A stretch of 64,000 nucleotides of DNA from the NCBI GenBank assembly GCA_024362935.1, contig JANCRA010000115.1, positions 1,385,656 through 1,449,655 on the forward strand, read 5' to 3'. Position 1 is the stretch's first letter. Each line of letters opens with the position of its first letter. Of the stretch, positions 10,113 through 21,149 are shown piece by piece. The translations under genes were made by a program, and so were the position numbers. The DNA is from Setophaga petechia (taxonomy: Eukaryota; Chordata; Aves; Passeriformes; Parulidae). The notes beneath the pieces are model-generated. The model was not told the DNA's origin, did no database searches, and was given only the letters and a program-made list of their open reading frames with translations.

Positions 10113-10439
10113 CTGGATCCAAAAGAATGAAGTTATAAAATTAAATTCTTTAATTCCTTTGGAGTTCCATCCCCAGTCAGCCATTGTGTAAATATAGGAA
10201 CATCCCACTTCACCCACTGCTCCAAAAAAAAAAAAAAAGTGGGTTTTGGCCACAGAACCATGGATTTTAACCTAAATATAGTGGTTTTCCTGCTCAGCTG
10301 ATTATTCACATATTAAAAAAATGACATTATGTGTTTTGGTTTTTTTTGTGCCTCACGTCCAGCCCTGCATTCTAACCCTCAGAATATTCAGAATGCCACG
10401 TGCCCTGAGTGTTTAACTCTCTTTTTCCAGGGGACTTAC

Positions 10440-10557
10440 TAGAAGCCTGCTGGGCACTCCAGGCAGTTGCCAGCTGTGTAATAGTGGCCCTGCCTGCAGT
10501 CTATGAGGCAGTGGCTGTGGCAGTCCAGGCTGCAGTCAGCTGAGAGGGAAGAGACCC
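10440..10557 (-). CDS. Exon 2: first cysteine-rich module
   Basis: The acceptor is a long pyrimidine run ending TTTCAG at 10558-10570, and the donor is the consensus CTTCTA|GTAAGT. The 118-nt exon carries two bases, 38 codons and two bases. The peptide has six cysteines: four spaced Cx3Cx3Cx3C (in the stretch DCSLDCHSHCLIDC), then NCLEC, and it ends CPAGF with a split codon. Joined to exon 3, the split codon becomes Tyr, giving CPAGFY|CPGG, a textbook GCC2/GCC3-like junction. If this exon were read through without splicing, the last codon would be TAG, so it makes sense only as an exon. It lies about 1.3 kb downstream of exon 1. Confidence 0.86.
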
Positions 10558-11699
10558 CTGAAAGAAAAAAAAAAATTCAAATAAATTTAAGGTGTAATTA
10601 ACAAATATTCGAGATTCCAAGCTAAACAGCCACTTATTATTACAGCATGATGCAATATCACTGCCTGTTATCACACTCAGCCTGAAGTGTTGAGGGCTAA
10701 AATTAAGAAAAGTTTCAAATCTGCTCCTTTGAGATTTCTAAGTCAATTTTCTGAGCACAAAATCCTAGTGGGAACCCCAATTTCAGATGGTTTAATAAAC
10801 TAAACCATTCACCTCTGGAAAAGGCAGCAGGGAACCTTTTCCATGCATTTTTCAGCTTTAGGAAAGGTTTTGTTTTATTTGCCAGGAAGTTGAAGCCCTC
10901 AGTTTTCAGATGGAAAGAACCAAGGGATAAAGGAGGTGCTGTGTGTTTTGCAATTTCAGATTTTCATGATTTCAACCAAATGCTGATTTTTATTCTGTAT
11001 TTCAGCTGTTCAGTCCACACAGTAAAGTCAAATTTACCCATCTCTCTCCAAGAAATCTCCTGACATTCTGTGAGAGGAAGGTGATAAATTCTTCACAAAA
11101 AGGAAGACACCTGAAAGTTGAACTTAAAAATTTGAACAATCAAATTTGAATATCTATCTAACTAACATTATTATTTTAAAATATTATTCAAATCATTATA
11201 ATATTATTATAATAAAATTATTATTTAAATAATAATGAACTAATTTGAATATCTCCCTTTTTGCATTTCTTACGATCAGATTTAGATTTTCTCATGCCTT
11301 TGTCCCAGTGAATTACTTTGGATTTTAAAAGTGACTTTCACCATGAGGATTTCAGAGGAAGTTCCTCACAAGGAACCAAACCTGAGTGGGGAAGATGGGG
11401 AGGAAACTTCCAGGAATTTCCTCCATTTGTTCATACTCAAATAAGCACCTTGGGATTGTTGTTATCACAGCACACTGACATTTACATGAGTTTTTTCTCT
11501 ATTTAGAAAATTGAAGCTCCTTGGTGAAAGCTGAGCTGTCTTCTCTCCTGAATGAATTCCTCAGAGATTGTGCAGCCACACTTTATGAGCAAAATGAGCT
11601 AAAAGCTGCCATCTTTAATGCTGTCCAGCTTTGAGAAGGAAACAGCATTACCAGCAATTGAAAACAAAGACAAAATAAAACCAGAAATGCCAAACTAAG

Positions 11700-11828
11700 C
11701 AAACAAAAAAACCCCACTCACACACACAAAAAATACCAAACAACCAACCCCAAATAAAAGAAAAATAAAATTAAAAAAAAACACTCAATAGTTTAAAGGA
11801 AAAAAAAAAAGGAAAAAAATTCCAAAAT
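11700..11828. repeat. A-rich low-complexity tract in intron 1
   Basis: A stretch of CAAACAAAAAAACC, AAATAAAA and poly-A runs next to the exon 1 donor. No defined unit. Confidence 0.7.
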
Positions 11829-11860
11829 GAAGTTTGCTTGTACAAAAGTCACCTGCTCAC

Positions 11861-11918
11861 CTCTGAGGAAGGTCCTCAGGCTGCAGAACAGAAGCAGCCA
11901 ACTCAAAGCCTGAGCCAT
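11861..11918 (-). CDS. Exon 1: start codon and signal peptide
   Basis: The ATG at 11918 (minus) opens 19 codons plus one base and ends at a strong donor (AGAG|GTGAGC). The peptide reads MAQALSWLLLFCSLRTFLR, with a short n-region and a hydrophobic core (LSWLLLFCSL), as expected of a cleavable signal peptide. The start context has G at +4 but C at -3, so it is moderate. The exon ends in phase 1, and the next exon supplies exactly the two bases needed. The exon alone is too short to be convincing; its weight comes from the signal-peptide character, the donor and the phase match to exon 2. A further upstream non-coding exon cannot be excluded. Confidence 0.75.
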
Positions 11919-12280
11919 GGGAGCTCCTGAGCAGGTCCAGCAAGAAGAAAAGCTCAGAGCTCCTGGCTCAAATGTTCCTGAGGCTCAGGGTAACCCAAGC
12001 CCAGCCAGGCAATCACTCCCCAGCCCAGCCCGAGTGCAATGGAAACTGAGCTGCAGAAAGAGGAGCTGCACAAAGGGTTCATCCCAGGGGAGCTCCCTGC
12101 AGCCCTGCTGAGGCTGAAATGTGAGAAAACTCCTTTAAATGAGGTATAATGAACACCCCTGGAGCAGCACAAGGAAAACTGGAAGCACACTTGTCACCAT
12201 CTCACAGGGCTGAGGGGCTGCCCAAAATCACCCAAGGAAAGGGCCCAGCAGGGTCACAAGTGTCTTCTTTTACTTCAACA
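11919..12280 (-). promoter_or_regulatory. Putative 5' flank / promoter of the cysteine-rich gene
   Basis: This is the 0.36 kb between the exon 1 ATG and the 15-bp minisatellite. Reading toward the gene, it has a TTTAAAG element near 12,133-12,139 that could act as a TATA-like box, then a CT-rich, moderately GC-rich stretch. No CpG island is visible. The transcription start is not determined; this is inferred only from position. Confidence 0.25.
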
Positions 12281-13257
12281 GCCAGGTGAAGCATTCTAGG
12301 TGAAACATTCCAGTTGAAACATTCCAGGTGAAATATTCCAGGTGAAATATTGCAGGTGAAACAAGCCAGTTGAAGCATTCCAGGTGAAGCATTCCAGGTG
12401 AAGCATTGCAGGTGAAACATTCCAGGTGAAACATTCCAGGTGAAACATTGCAGAAATATTCCAGGTGAAGCATTCCAGGTGAAGCATTCCAGGTGAAGCA
12501 TTCCAGGTGAAACATTGCAGGTGAAACATTGCAGAAATATTCCAGGTGAAGCATTCCAGGTGAAGCATTCCAGGTGAAATATTCCAGGTAAAACATTCCA
12601 GGTGAAACATTCCAGGTGAAACATTCCAGGTGAAGCATTCCAGAAATATTCCAGGTGAAATATTCCAGGTGAAACATTCCAGGTAAAACATTGCAGGTGA
12701 AACATTGCAGAAATATTCCAGGTGAAGTATTCCAGGTGAAGCATTCCAGAAATATTCCAGGTGAAACATTCCAGGTGAAGCATTTCAGGTAAAACATTGC
12801 AGGTGAAACATTGCAGAAATATTCCAGGTGAAGTATTCCAGGTGAAGCATTCCAGAAATATTCCAGGTGAAACATTCCAGGTAAAACATTGCAGGTGAAA
12901 CATTGCAGAAATATTCCAGGTGAAACATTCCAGGTAAGGCATTTCAGATAAAACATTGCAGGTGAGACATTGCAGAAATATTCCAGGTGAAGCATTGCAG
13001 GTGAAGCATTGCAGGTGAAGAATTCCAGGTGAAATATTCCAGGTGAAGCATTCCAGAAATATTCCAGGTGAAACATTCCAGGTGAAACATTGCAGAAATA
13101 TTCCAGGTGAAGTATTCTAGGTGAAACATTGCAGATGAAGCATCCCAGGTGAAATATTCCAGGTGAAACATTCCAGGTGAAACATTCCAAGTGAAGCATT
13201 CCAGGTGAAATATTCCAGGTGAAACATTCCAGGTGAAACATTGCAGGTGAAGCATTC
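12281..13257. repeat. 15-bp minisatellite upstream of the cysteine-rich gene
   Basis: The unit is close to GAAACATTCCAGGTG, with A/G and T/G variants (GAAGCATTGCAGGTG). A recurring interruption, CATTGCAGAAATATTCCAGG, appears several times and marks larger duplicated blocks. The 15-bp period keeps all minus-strand frames open for hundreds of codons, which has no coding meaning. It starts about 365 bp upstream of the exon 1 ATG. Confidence 0.95.
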
Positions 13258-13431
13258 CCTGTTTTCCAGCTGTTTGTTCTGCAGTTTGAGGTTTTTGCTG
13301 GGAGCTGAAGGCCTGGATGAGCTGCTATCAGAGCAGGATTGCCTGGAGTGCTCACTATCCACTCATTTTCCCCTTTCCAAGGTAGCTCCCTGATGATGCT
13401 GGGCACTGGGAGGAAGAAGCTCTTCCAAGTT

Positions 13432-13690
13432 TCATGGAATCCCAGAATGGTTTGGGTTGGAATGGAAATTAAAGGTCAGTTCACCTCCTGCCACCACCTC
13501 CCACTGTCCCAGGCTGCTCCAAGCCCCAGTGTCCAGCCTGGCCTTGGGCACTGCCAGGGATCCACATCTTCTCTGGGAATTCCATCCCAGCCCCTCACCA
13601 CACTCACAGGGAGGAATTGATTCCCAATATCCCATCCCAACCTTCTCCCTTCCAGTCTGAAGCCATTCCCCCCTTGTCTGGTGACTTCTG
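13432..13690 (-). mobile_element. CR1 LINE 3' end
   Basis: The reverse complement of a CR1 tail: ATGGAATCCCAGAATGGTTT, then GCTGCTCCAAGCCCC, GGCCTTGGGCACTGCCAGGG and GAAGCCATTCCCCCCTTGTC. It is 5'-truncated and mutated. Confidence 0.8.
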
Positions 13691-14397
13691 GAAGGGACCT
13701 GAGGACTCCAGTGACAGCAAGAACCTGGGAAGGGCAGCCCTGCCCACACACAGAAGGAAATTCCCCCCAGGACTGCCTGAATTCCCTTCCTGAACAAAGA
13801 CCTTTAGGATTTGGACCAAAACATGAATTGTGCATTATCCTTGAATTGTCCCAGTCCCCTCATGCAGGTGATGGGGAACATTTCCAGGCAGGAGGGAGGA
13901 GAAGCTCTGACCATCACATCAAGTCCACAGAGAGGCCTCACACCTCTCATCCCACCCAGCAGAGCATTTTGCACTTCTAAAATCCTCAATTAAACTCCCC
14001 CAGCAGAGCTCAGATGTCTTTTCTTCTTATTGTACAACTATTCCTGAAAATCTCTGCAATTATCTGATATTACAGGCAAGAATTGCCAATTAAAACCTAA
14101 TCAACACAGTGTAAAGGCAGGCACCAGGCCAAGTGCTTCTAATTTTCTTCTCATTTTCGACCTGCTTGTCCCTTGTACTTCAGAAAGTTCAGAAGAAATG
14201 GAAGATGCAACAGGAGGCAGAAGAGATAAGAGGAAGGCTTTGATTCACTTTGTCTGGTTTCCAGTTCCCCAATTAACTACAGAATACTCAGATTTATGCA
14301 GAGATAGCTCAGGGGTCAAATTCCCTCCTGTTGCACTGCAGAATTCTCAGATCTAGGCAGAGATAATTCACAGGTCAAATTCCCTCCTGTGCACGTA
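13691..14397. other. Non-repetitive stretch, no gene seen
   Basis: Ordinary ~45% GC sequence. No splice-flanked cysteine-rich or other recognisable exon. At 14,287-14,390 two copies of AGATTTATGCAGAGATA-like sequence (about 60 bp apart) precede the 250-bp array. Confidence 0.5.
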
Positions 14398-15655
14398 CTG
14401 GAGCATGGGGAAGGGTCAGCTGTCTAATTGTGGTCTCATTTGAGGGATGAAATGCTGATTTGTCCTTCCTCTGATCAGCCACTGGAGCTCTGGCTGGCTG
14501 GATGTCACATCCTTAGCTGGGATAGCACCCCTGAGAATTCCCAGCACAAAACCTCTCAAAGCAGGTCCTGATCTGCTCCATCCACACCCATTTGGAACCT
14601 TCCCACTTCCACTGAGGTCAGCAGCAAGGAAAACCTGCCCTGAGTTCTTCTCATGTTCTGGAGCATGGGTAAGGGTCAGCTGTTTCATTGTGGTCTCATT
14701 TGAGGGATGAAATACTGATTTGTCCTTCCTCTGGCTGGCTGGATGTCACACCCTCTGGTTGGGATAGCACCCCGGAGAATTCCCAGCACAAAACCCCTCA
14801 AAGCAGGTCCTGGTCTGCTCCATCCACACCCATTTGGAACTTTCCCACTTCCACTGAGGTCAGCAATAAGGAAAACCTGCCCTGATTGCTCCTCATGCAC
14901 TGGAGCTTGGGGAAGGGTCAGCTGTTTCATTGTGGTCTCATTTGAGGGGTGAAATGCTGATTTGTCCTTCCTCTGATCAGCCACTGGAGCTCTGGCTGGC
15001 TGGATGTCACACCCTCGGCTGGGCTGGCACCCCTGAGAATTCCCAATTCCCAGCACAAAACCTCTCAAAGCAGGTCCTGGTCTGCTTCTCCCACACCCAT
15101 TTGGAACTTTCCCACTTCCACTGCAGTCAGCAGCAAGGAAAACCTGCCCTGAGTTCTTCTCATGTACTGGAGCATGGGGAAGGGTCAGCTGTTTAATTGT
15201 GGTCTCATTTGAGGGATGAAATGCTGATTTGTCCTTCCTCTGGCTGGCTGGATGTCACACCCTTGGTTGTGATAGCACCCCTGAGAATTCTCAGCACAAA
15301 ACCTCTCAAAGCAGGTCCTGGTCTGCTTCATCCAAACCCATTTGGAACCTTCCCACTTTCACTGCAGTCAGCAGCAAGGAAAACCTGCCCTGATTGCTTC
15401 TCACGTACTGGAGCTTGGGTAAGGGTCAGCTGTTTAATTGTGGTCTCATTTGAGGGATGAAATGCTGATTTGTCCCTCCTCTGATCAGCCACTGGATGTC
15501 CCACCCTCGGCTGGGCTGGCACCCCTGAGAATTCCCAATTCGCAGCACAAAACCCCTCAAAGCAGGTCCTGGTCTGCTTCACCCACACCCATTTGGAACC
15601 TTCCCACTTCCACTGAGGTCAGCAGCAAGGAAAACCTGCCCTGATTGCTCCTCAG
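14398..15655. repeat. ~250-bp tandem array, five units
   Basis: Units start CTGGAGCATGGG at 14398, 14658, 14900, 15167 and 15408, with spacings of 260, 242, 267 and 241 bp. Each runs through GTGGTCTCATTTGAGGG, TGATTTGTCCTTCCTCTG, AATTCYCAGCACAAAACC, CAAAGCAGGTCCTG and AGCAAGGAAAACCTGCCCTG. Long units keep GATCAGCCACTGGAG or AATTCCCAATTCCCAG insertions that short ones lack. It behaves like a small satellite block. Confidence 0.93.
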
Positions 15656-17126
15656 GCACAGAGCCCGAGCCCTGTGAGCCAGCAGTGACCTGGGATTCCC
15701 TCCAGGATTTTGGGATTTGCTTCCACACAGAGCATCACTCATCCCAAACATCCCCAAACCCCAGCACTCCACGCTGAGCTCTCTCTTCCTGGCTATAAAG
15801 AAAAGCTGCTCTGGTTCCATCCTCTTCTGTCAGCAAACAAATGGACAGGGACTGAATTATAAATCAATCCACAGGCATGGCAGTGTGGCTCCAGCAAGGA
15901 AAATAAATGGGAATGTCTTCTCCTTGCAGGTGCTGCAGGATGACCAAGATGCAGCATATTCATCCCTCTGGGATACAAATAGCTCAGCTTCCAGCTCTGA
16001 CACACTCATCTCTCCTCTGGCTGTGCCTGGGAAGCTCTGACTTCTCCTGAACTCTTTGGTCAATCCTAAAGAAACCACTCAGCACTGAAATATTTGGAGT
16101 CCTTCACCATTTTTCTTGATTTGATTCCCCAAAATCTCAATCTGCTCAGCTCAGTGGCACCTCCCAGGTGTGGAATCAGCAGCACCACAAGGACAGGAGC
16201 TCCTCAGAGCAAGAATTTTGGGTGTGAGCACACTGGAAGGGACAGGAATGACCTGGAATATTGCAGGGAGCTCCAATCACTCATCCTGAAATTGGTTTCC
16301 ATTTCCACACAGGCAATTTTCCTCAGCCATCAAACCTGATAAAATATCCCTTTCCTAAATGAAAAATATGCAAATGCCCCAAATTGCACGTCTCATTTCA
16401 CCCACAGTGAGTGAGGAGGTGAAAAGGGGAAGTGGGGAAAGGACAGAGCTCAAGGCTGGGGGAAAAGCAGGAGCTGGAAATCACATTGGGAATTATTTGT
16501 TACTTATTTGTATTGGTAGAAATTTCAGTAGCACCAACAGCTCACAGAGGTTTCAAAACAAAAGAAAAAAATCTGTGATTTGGAATCCAAACTTCTTGTA
16601 CAGCAGCAGAAGGAATTTCAAATGCAAGCCAATCCTTTGTTAGATAAAATTACAGGAATGGAAGTGATGGGTGAGGGTGGAGCCTCCTCTCCTCTGCTTT
16701 CTTCTCCCTTTTCCTCCTTTTTTCATTCTTTTTATCACTCAGAATTCTGTGGATTAATACATTGAAATTCCCCTTTTAAGGTGGCAGAGTCAGGGCTAAC
16801 CCTTTCCTGCAGGCATTTGTATAAAAACACACCCCCCTCATAAAAAACCCAACTCTGTAAGTTACTGGCACCTATAAAACTCATTGATAATTCACTGTGG
16901 AGTTTTGGGAGGCTCCAGTGCCTCCTATATATTCATCCCAATGACCTGGAGAGAAAAAAATATCAGCAAATATCACAAAATAACATCACTTACCAGTAAA
17001 AAACCCTCCAGATTTACTGAGAGGAGCTGCAGTGACACAGAGGCCGCTGTTGGGCAGTCCTAGGGTGAGTTGGGAAAAGAGGATAAAAAAATAGCAGATT
17101 TAGCATGAAAAAAAATTAAAAATCAG
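15656..17126. other. Non-repetitive stretch, no gene seen
   Basis: About 1.5 kb without tandem structure or a convincing exon. Short open frames are present at chance level. Confidence 0.5.
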
Positions 17127-17215
17127 GGATGTTTTGGGTTGGAAAAGACCTGAGAGATCATTTGGTTTCAAACCCTTGACCTGAGGGTGGCAAGAGCAGG
17201 ATGAAACACACACCC
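17127..17215 (-). mobile_element. CR1 LINE 3' end, short fragment
   Basis: GATGTTTTGGGTTGGAAAAG, GAGATCATTTGGTTTCAAAC and CTTGACCTGAGGG match a degraded reverse-oriented CR1 end of under 100 bp. Confidence 0.6.
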
Positions 17216-17777
17216 AAGATGTAACTGGAAGTTTTTCCCCTTCTGGAATAAAGTGCAGCAGTGTAAAATCACAGCACAGCTTTATTATTCATGTTAAACT
17301 CCATCCTTACTAAGCTTGCACAGTTAAATACTGAATTTGCAAAGGCAATAAAGGATGTAGAAGAAAAATTGAATGGTGTAACACAGAAAATCTGAGCTTC
17401 AGGAAAATTCAGATGAAGATGAAGCAGAGCTTTTCCAGACATCTCCAGCAGCACAGCACGGGAAGCTGATGGAAATGGGGAGTGAAAGGCAGCAGGAGGG
17501 GAGGCAAAAAAACAAGGGGGGAATTGTAGATCCAGAGAATCCAACAGCAAAACATCCCTGGATTTCCACAGGGCTACGACTTGACACAACACTGACATAA
17601 CCTATGGCAGATGTGTTTACATTAAACTCAGCTCCGACAGAGAGCGGTGGAACACACAACAAATAAAATTTGCTGTGCTACAAAACCTTCCCAGCACGGA
17701 AATGCAGCGTGGCAGAGGCAGCACAGACAGACAGAGGCAGCACAGACAGACAGTGGGGCTGGGCAGAGCTGTGTCAG

Positions 17778-18544
17778 TGTCTTAGGTTGGAAATGCAAGA
17801 TGAGGAAATGCAAGGGGTTTTCATTCTGTGCCCACCTGTCAGAGCTGGGGCAGTTCTCTGCTGTTCATGGGGCAGTTTTTTCTTTATCTCTCCTACAGCC
17901 AATCCTCTCCCTCTCTTCTCTTCCTGGGCCATTAATGATTAATTATCTTCTGTCCATAGGCCATTAATTATTAATTCTCTGCTGTCCATGGCCACTGAGT
18001 GTCCCTGCAGGGCTGATCCAATCCCACCATCCCATGGGGAGATGCTGTGCCCAGGGCAGGAGCCAAGCATTCCTACCTGGATCCAATCTGAGCTTTGGGA
18101 CACCCCAGCAGCCTTTGCCCCCTGCACTGCCAGAGGAGCAGCTTTCTGCTGCCCTGCATGGCCAGAGGGAGCCCAGGCCCATCTGCAGCAGCCCTGGAGC
18201 TGCAGAGGAAAACTCCCCCCTTGTGCAGGATCCCTGCTCCAGCAGAACCACAGCTGGCACTGCAGGAGGGCTGAGCCCCCTGGGATGGGGCTGGGACACC
18301 TCCCTGGCACACAGGGGACAGGGACTGCTCTGACTCTGGCAGTGGAGTTTTGTATTTTTATTTTCATGCATTTTTTATTTTCTTTTTAATTTTTCCCTAA
18401 TAAAGAACTGTTATTCCTGCTCCCATATCTTTGCCTGACAGCCCCTAATTTCAAAATTACAATAATTCAGAGGGAGGGGGTTTGCATTCTCTGTTTCAAG
18501 GGAGGTTCCTGCCTTCCTCAGCAGACACCTGTCTGTTCAAAGCA
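17778..18544 (+). mobile_element. Solo LTR (J2)
   Basis: It starts TGTCTTAGGTTGGAAATGC and aligns along its length with J1 and the reverse of J3. AATAAA lies at 18399-18404. The 3' end is damaged (GTTCAAAGCA instead of GTTCAAACCAAGACA) and no TSD is visible. The TTA-repeat site holds plain T-rich sequence (18351-18395). Confidence 0.85.
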
Positions 18545-19490
18545 GCCCCAGGTGCTCCCAGCCCCAGTGACAATCGCTGCTAAACGCTCTCATTAATCCC
18601 CTCGGGCAGGCAGCACTCCCTGGCTGTGCCTCACACCTGTTGATGGATCAATCCTGTCTCCTGCCCGCTGCAAATCGAACTTGGTTAAACACTGCAGGTG
18701 CTGGTCATGATACCAGAGCGTTTATCCCACTTGTCTCTGAGCAGAAAATCCCTCTTTTATGAGATGGGCAGGACCAGACTGATCCTTCCTTGGTGCAGCC
18801 TCCCAGAACTTTGGATTTTCCTCTGCTGAAGCTGAAACACAGCCCAGGCTGTCCCTGGGTGTTATCACACTTCCGAAATTTAATTTTATTTTATCCCACT
18901 TCAACACAGGATGTATTTCTGTGGGTGCTGCCTGCACCCTGAAAAGATTCAGGCAGCATTTATTAAACTGATCATATAATTATGCTGCAATTAATGAAAA
19001 CCACACCAAGACATGCTAAAAATCTCATATTTCTTCATATTGTCCTTCATGAAGAGGACAGGAAAATTCAGTCCCTTTTGATCCCTGCTGCCCACAACCC
19101 TTCACACCCAGTTGTACCAGCAGCAATTTTAATTCTTGGTGTCTTCCAGCTTTTGAATCTGACTGACAACCCTTGATTTGCTTTTGTCAAAAATCATATC
19201 TGAAACCCCCCCAGCAGCTGATGCTGCCCTCAGCTGCCACTGCTGGAAGTGGTTCCATAAATATGGTTTGTGCATCACTGGAAAGTGAATAAATAGGCAA
19301 AAATGGATCATTTGTGTTGGATCCACACGACTGATGTTGAATCCACCACTGCAGCAGGAGGATTGGATCATAAAATCTTCAAAAGACAAAAACAGGCCCA
19401 GTGCTTTGCTTCCAAATGGAGCTGGTGCAGAAATAGCTGGAGGAAGCAAGAGAAATGTGCAGAGGGTTTGCCAAAGGGAGCAAGGGAGGC
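18545..19490. other. Non-repetitive stretch, no gene seen
   Basis: Mixed sequence without recognised motifs or credible exons. Confidence 0.5.
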
Positions 19491-20150
19491 ATTTTTTGGG
19501 CATGGAGAGTGATAAACAGGGGTTTTTGGGTATGGAGAGTGATAAACAGGGATTTTTGGGCATGGAAAGTGATAAATAGGGGTTTTTTTTGGGGCATGGA
19601 GAGTGATAAACAGGAGTTTTTTTGGGCATGGAAAGTGATAAATAGGGGTTTTTTTGGGGCATGGAGAGTGATAAACAGGGGGATTTTTTGGGCATGCAGA
19701 GTCATAAAGAGGGGTTTTTTGGGCATGGAAAGTGATAAATAGGGGGATTTTTTGGGCATGGAGAGTGATAAACAGGGATTTTTTGGGCATGGAAAGTGAT
19801 AAATAGGGGGATTTTTTGGGCATGGAGAGTGATAAACAGGTTTTTTTTGGGCATGGAAAGTGATAAATAGGGGGATTTTTTGGGCATGGACAATGATAAA
19901 CAGGAGGGTTTGGGCATAGAGAGATAAACAGGGGTTTTTGGGGCATGGGGAGTGCTAAACAGGGGGTTATTTTGGGTATGCAGAGTGACAAACAGGTGTC
20001 TTTTGGGGTATGGAGAGTGACAAACAGGATTTTTTGGGGGTATGGAGAGTGATAAACAGGATTTTTTTGGGGTATGCAGAGTGACAAACAGGATTTTTTT
20101 GGGGTATGGAGCGTGATAAACAGGATTTTTCTGGGCATGGAGTTAAACAG
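19491..20150. repeat. ~31-bp minisatellite
   Basis: About 20 units of TTTTTTGGGCATGGAGAGTG plus ATAAACAGGGG, with G/A variation (AGAGTG/AAAGTG, AACAGG/AATAGG) and 5-8 T residues. Unit types alternate AGAGTGATAAACAGG and AAAGTGATAAATAGG, suggesting amplification of a dimer. Open minus-strand frames across it are artefacts. Confidence 0.93.
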
Positions 20151-20283
20151 GGCTGGCTCCAGCTCTGCTGTCTGCCAGGACAGTCCAGGCTGCAGTGGGA
20201 GCAGCAGCAAAGCCAAGATTCTGGAGATGCAACCCAGGAGTTCCTGCAGCTACATATATGCAGAAAGAATGTGCATAAATAGA

Positions 20284-20766
20284 ATAAAATATATAGAAAT
20301 GAAAGAAATATAGATAATAAAAAATAAAAATAAAATCAATTATCAATAAAATAAATAAAAATAAAACTTAAATAAAAATAAAAATAAACCAATGAAAATA
20401 AATAAATAGAAATGTGCAGACATATCACAAGTTTAAATAAATAAATAAAAATAAATAAGTTAATAGAAATGTTCAGAAATATCACAAGTTTAAATAAACA
20501 AGTAAATAAAATTAAATGTGCAGACATATCACAAGTTTTAATAAATTAATAAAAATAAATATATGGAAATGTGCAGAAATACCATAGGTTTAAATAAATA
20601 AATAAAAATAATTAAAAAAATAGAAATGTGCAGAAATATCACAAGTTTAAATAAATAAAAATAAATAGATAAAAATAAATAGAAATGTGCAGAAATATCA
20701 CAAGTTTAGATAAATAAATAAAAACAAATAAATAAATAGAAATGTGCAGAAATATCACAAGTTTAA
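20284..20766. repeat. AAAT-rich composite minisatellite
   Basis: Runs of AAATA/AAAT alternate with a conserved spacer GAAATGTGCAGAAATATCAC plus AAGTTT, seen about six times at 45-70 bp intervals. It begins soon after the 31-bp array. Confidence 0.9.
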
Positions 20767-21149
20767 AGGCCCCAGATCTGCTTTTGAGACATCCTGCCCT
20801 GCATTTTATTGGCGAACCAAACTGCTGCCACAGCAGAAAAGCAGAGGTAGCTGCTGACTCCAACAAAAATTGCAATTTAATTTCAAAGTGCCCCCCGCCA
20901 CTGCCATTATTTATTTGCCTCATTTCTTAATTAAGAAAATCACAGGAGTCGGTAACAAAACAAAGGCATCAGCATAACCAGCAGAGATTTAAATCTTGCT
21001 CTGAGTGTGGCAGCTGCCCCTTCCAAAAATCCTCTGTTGGGACCCAGCACATCCCTGAGCAGCCCAGACCCTGCCAGGGGGCTCAGAGATCCTGAACAGA
21101 GCCCAAAATGCCCCTGTGGGTTTGATTATGGCCCGTGGAGCAAATTACC

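Larger units (their letters stand above)
2529..11918 (-). other. Gene locus: spliced cysteine-rich secreted/membrane protein, 5' part (six exons)
   Basis: Six exons on the minus strand join with compatible phases (1, 2, 0, 0, 1, then 1 at the last visible donor). All five internal introns are GT-AG, with sizes of about 1303, 327, 1108, 2592 and 3399 bp. The spliced product starts with a signal peptide and continues as about 200 residues with roughly 25 cysteines, arranged as repeated CPxG(Y/F) and CxxCPxG modules. That spacing is typical of GCC2/GCC3 (ephrin-receptor-like) cysteine-rich domains in extracellular proteins, so secretion or cell-surface display is inferred. The phase agreement across six independent exons is the main evidence. 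No terminal exon or stop was found, so the gene probably continues below base 1. It might be an orphan multi-GCC2/GCC3 protein or the N-terminus of a larger receptor. I do not recognise a named orthologue. Confidence 0.82.

Noticed and set aside
12270..13406. Long minus-strand frames (up to 378 codons) of FHLECFTWN-type repeats
   Set aside because: A 15-bp period keeps every frame open; there is no start context or variation pattern indicating selection on protein.
19368..20216. 282-codon minus-strand frame
   Set aside because: Lies over the 31-bp minisatellite; repetitive and without domain features.
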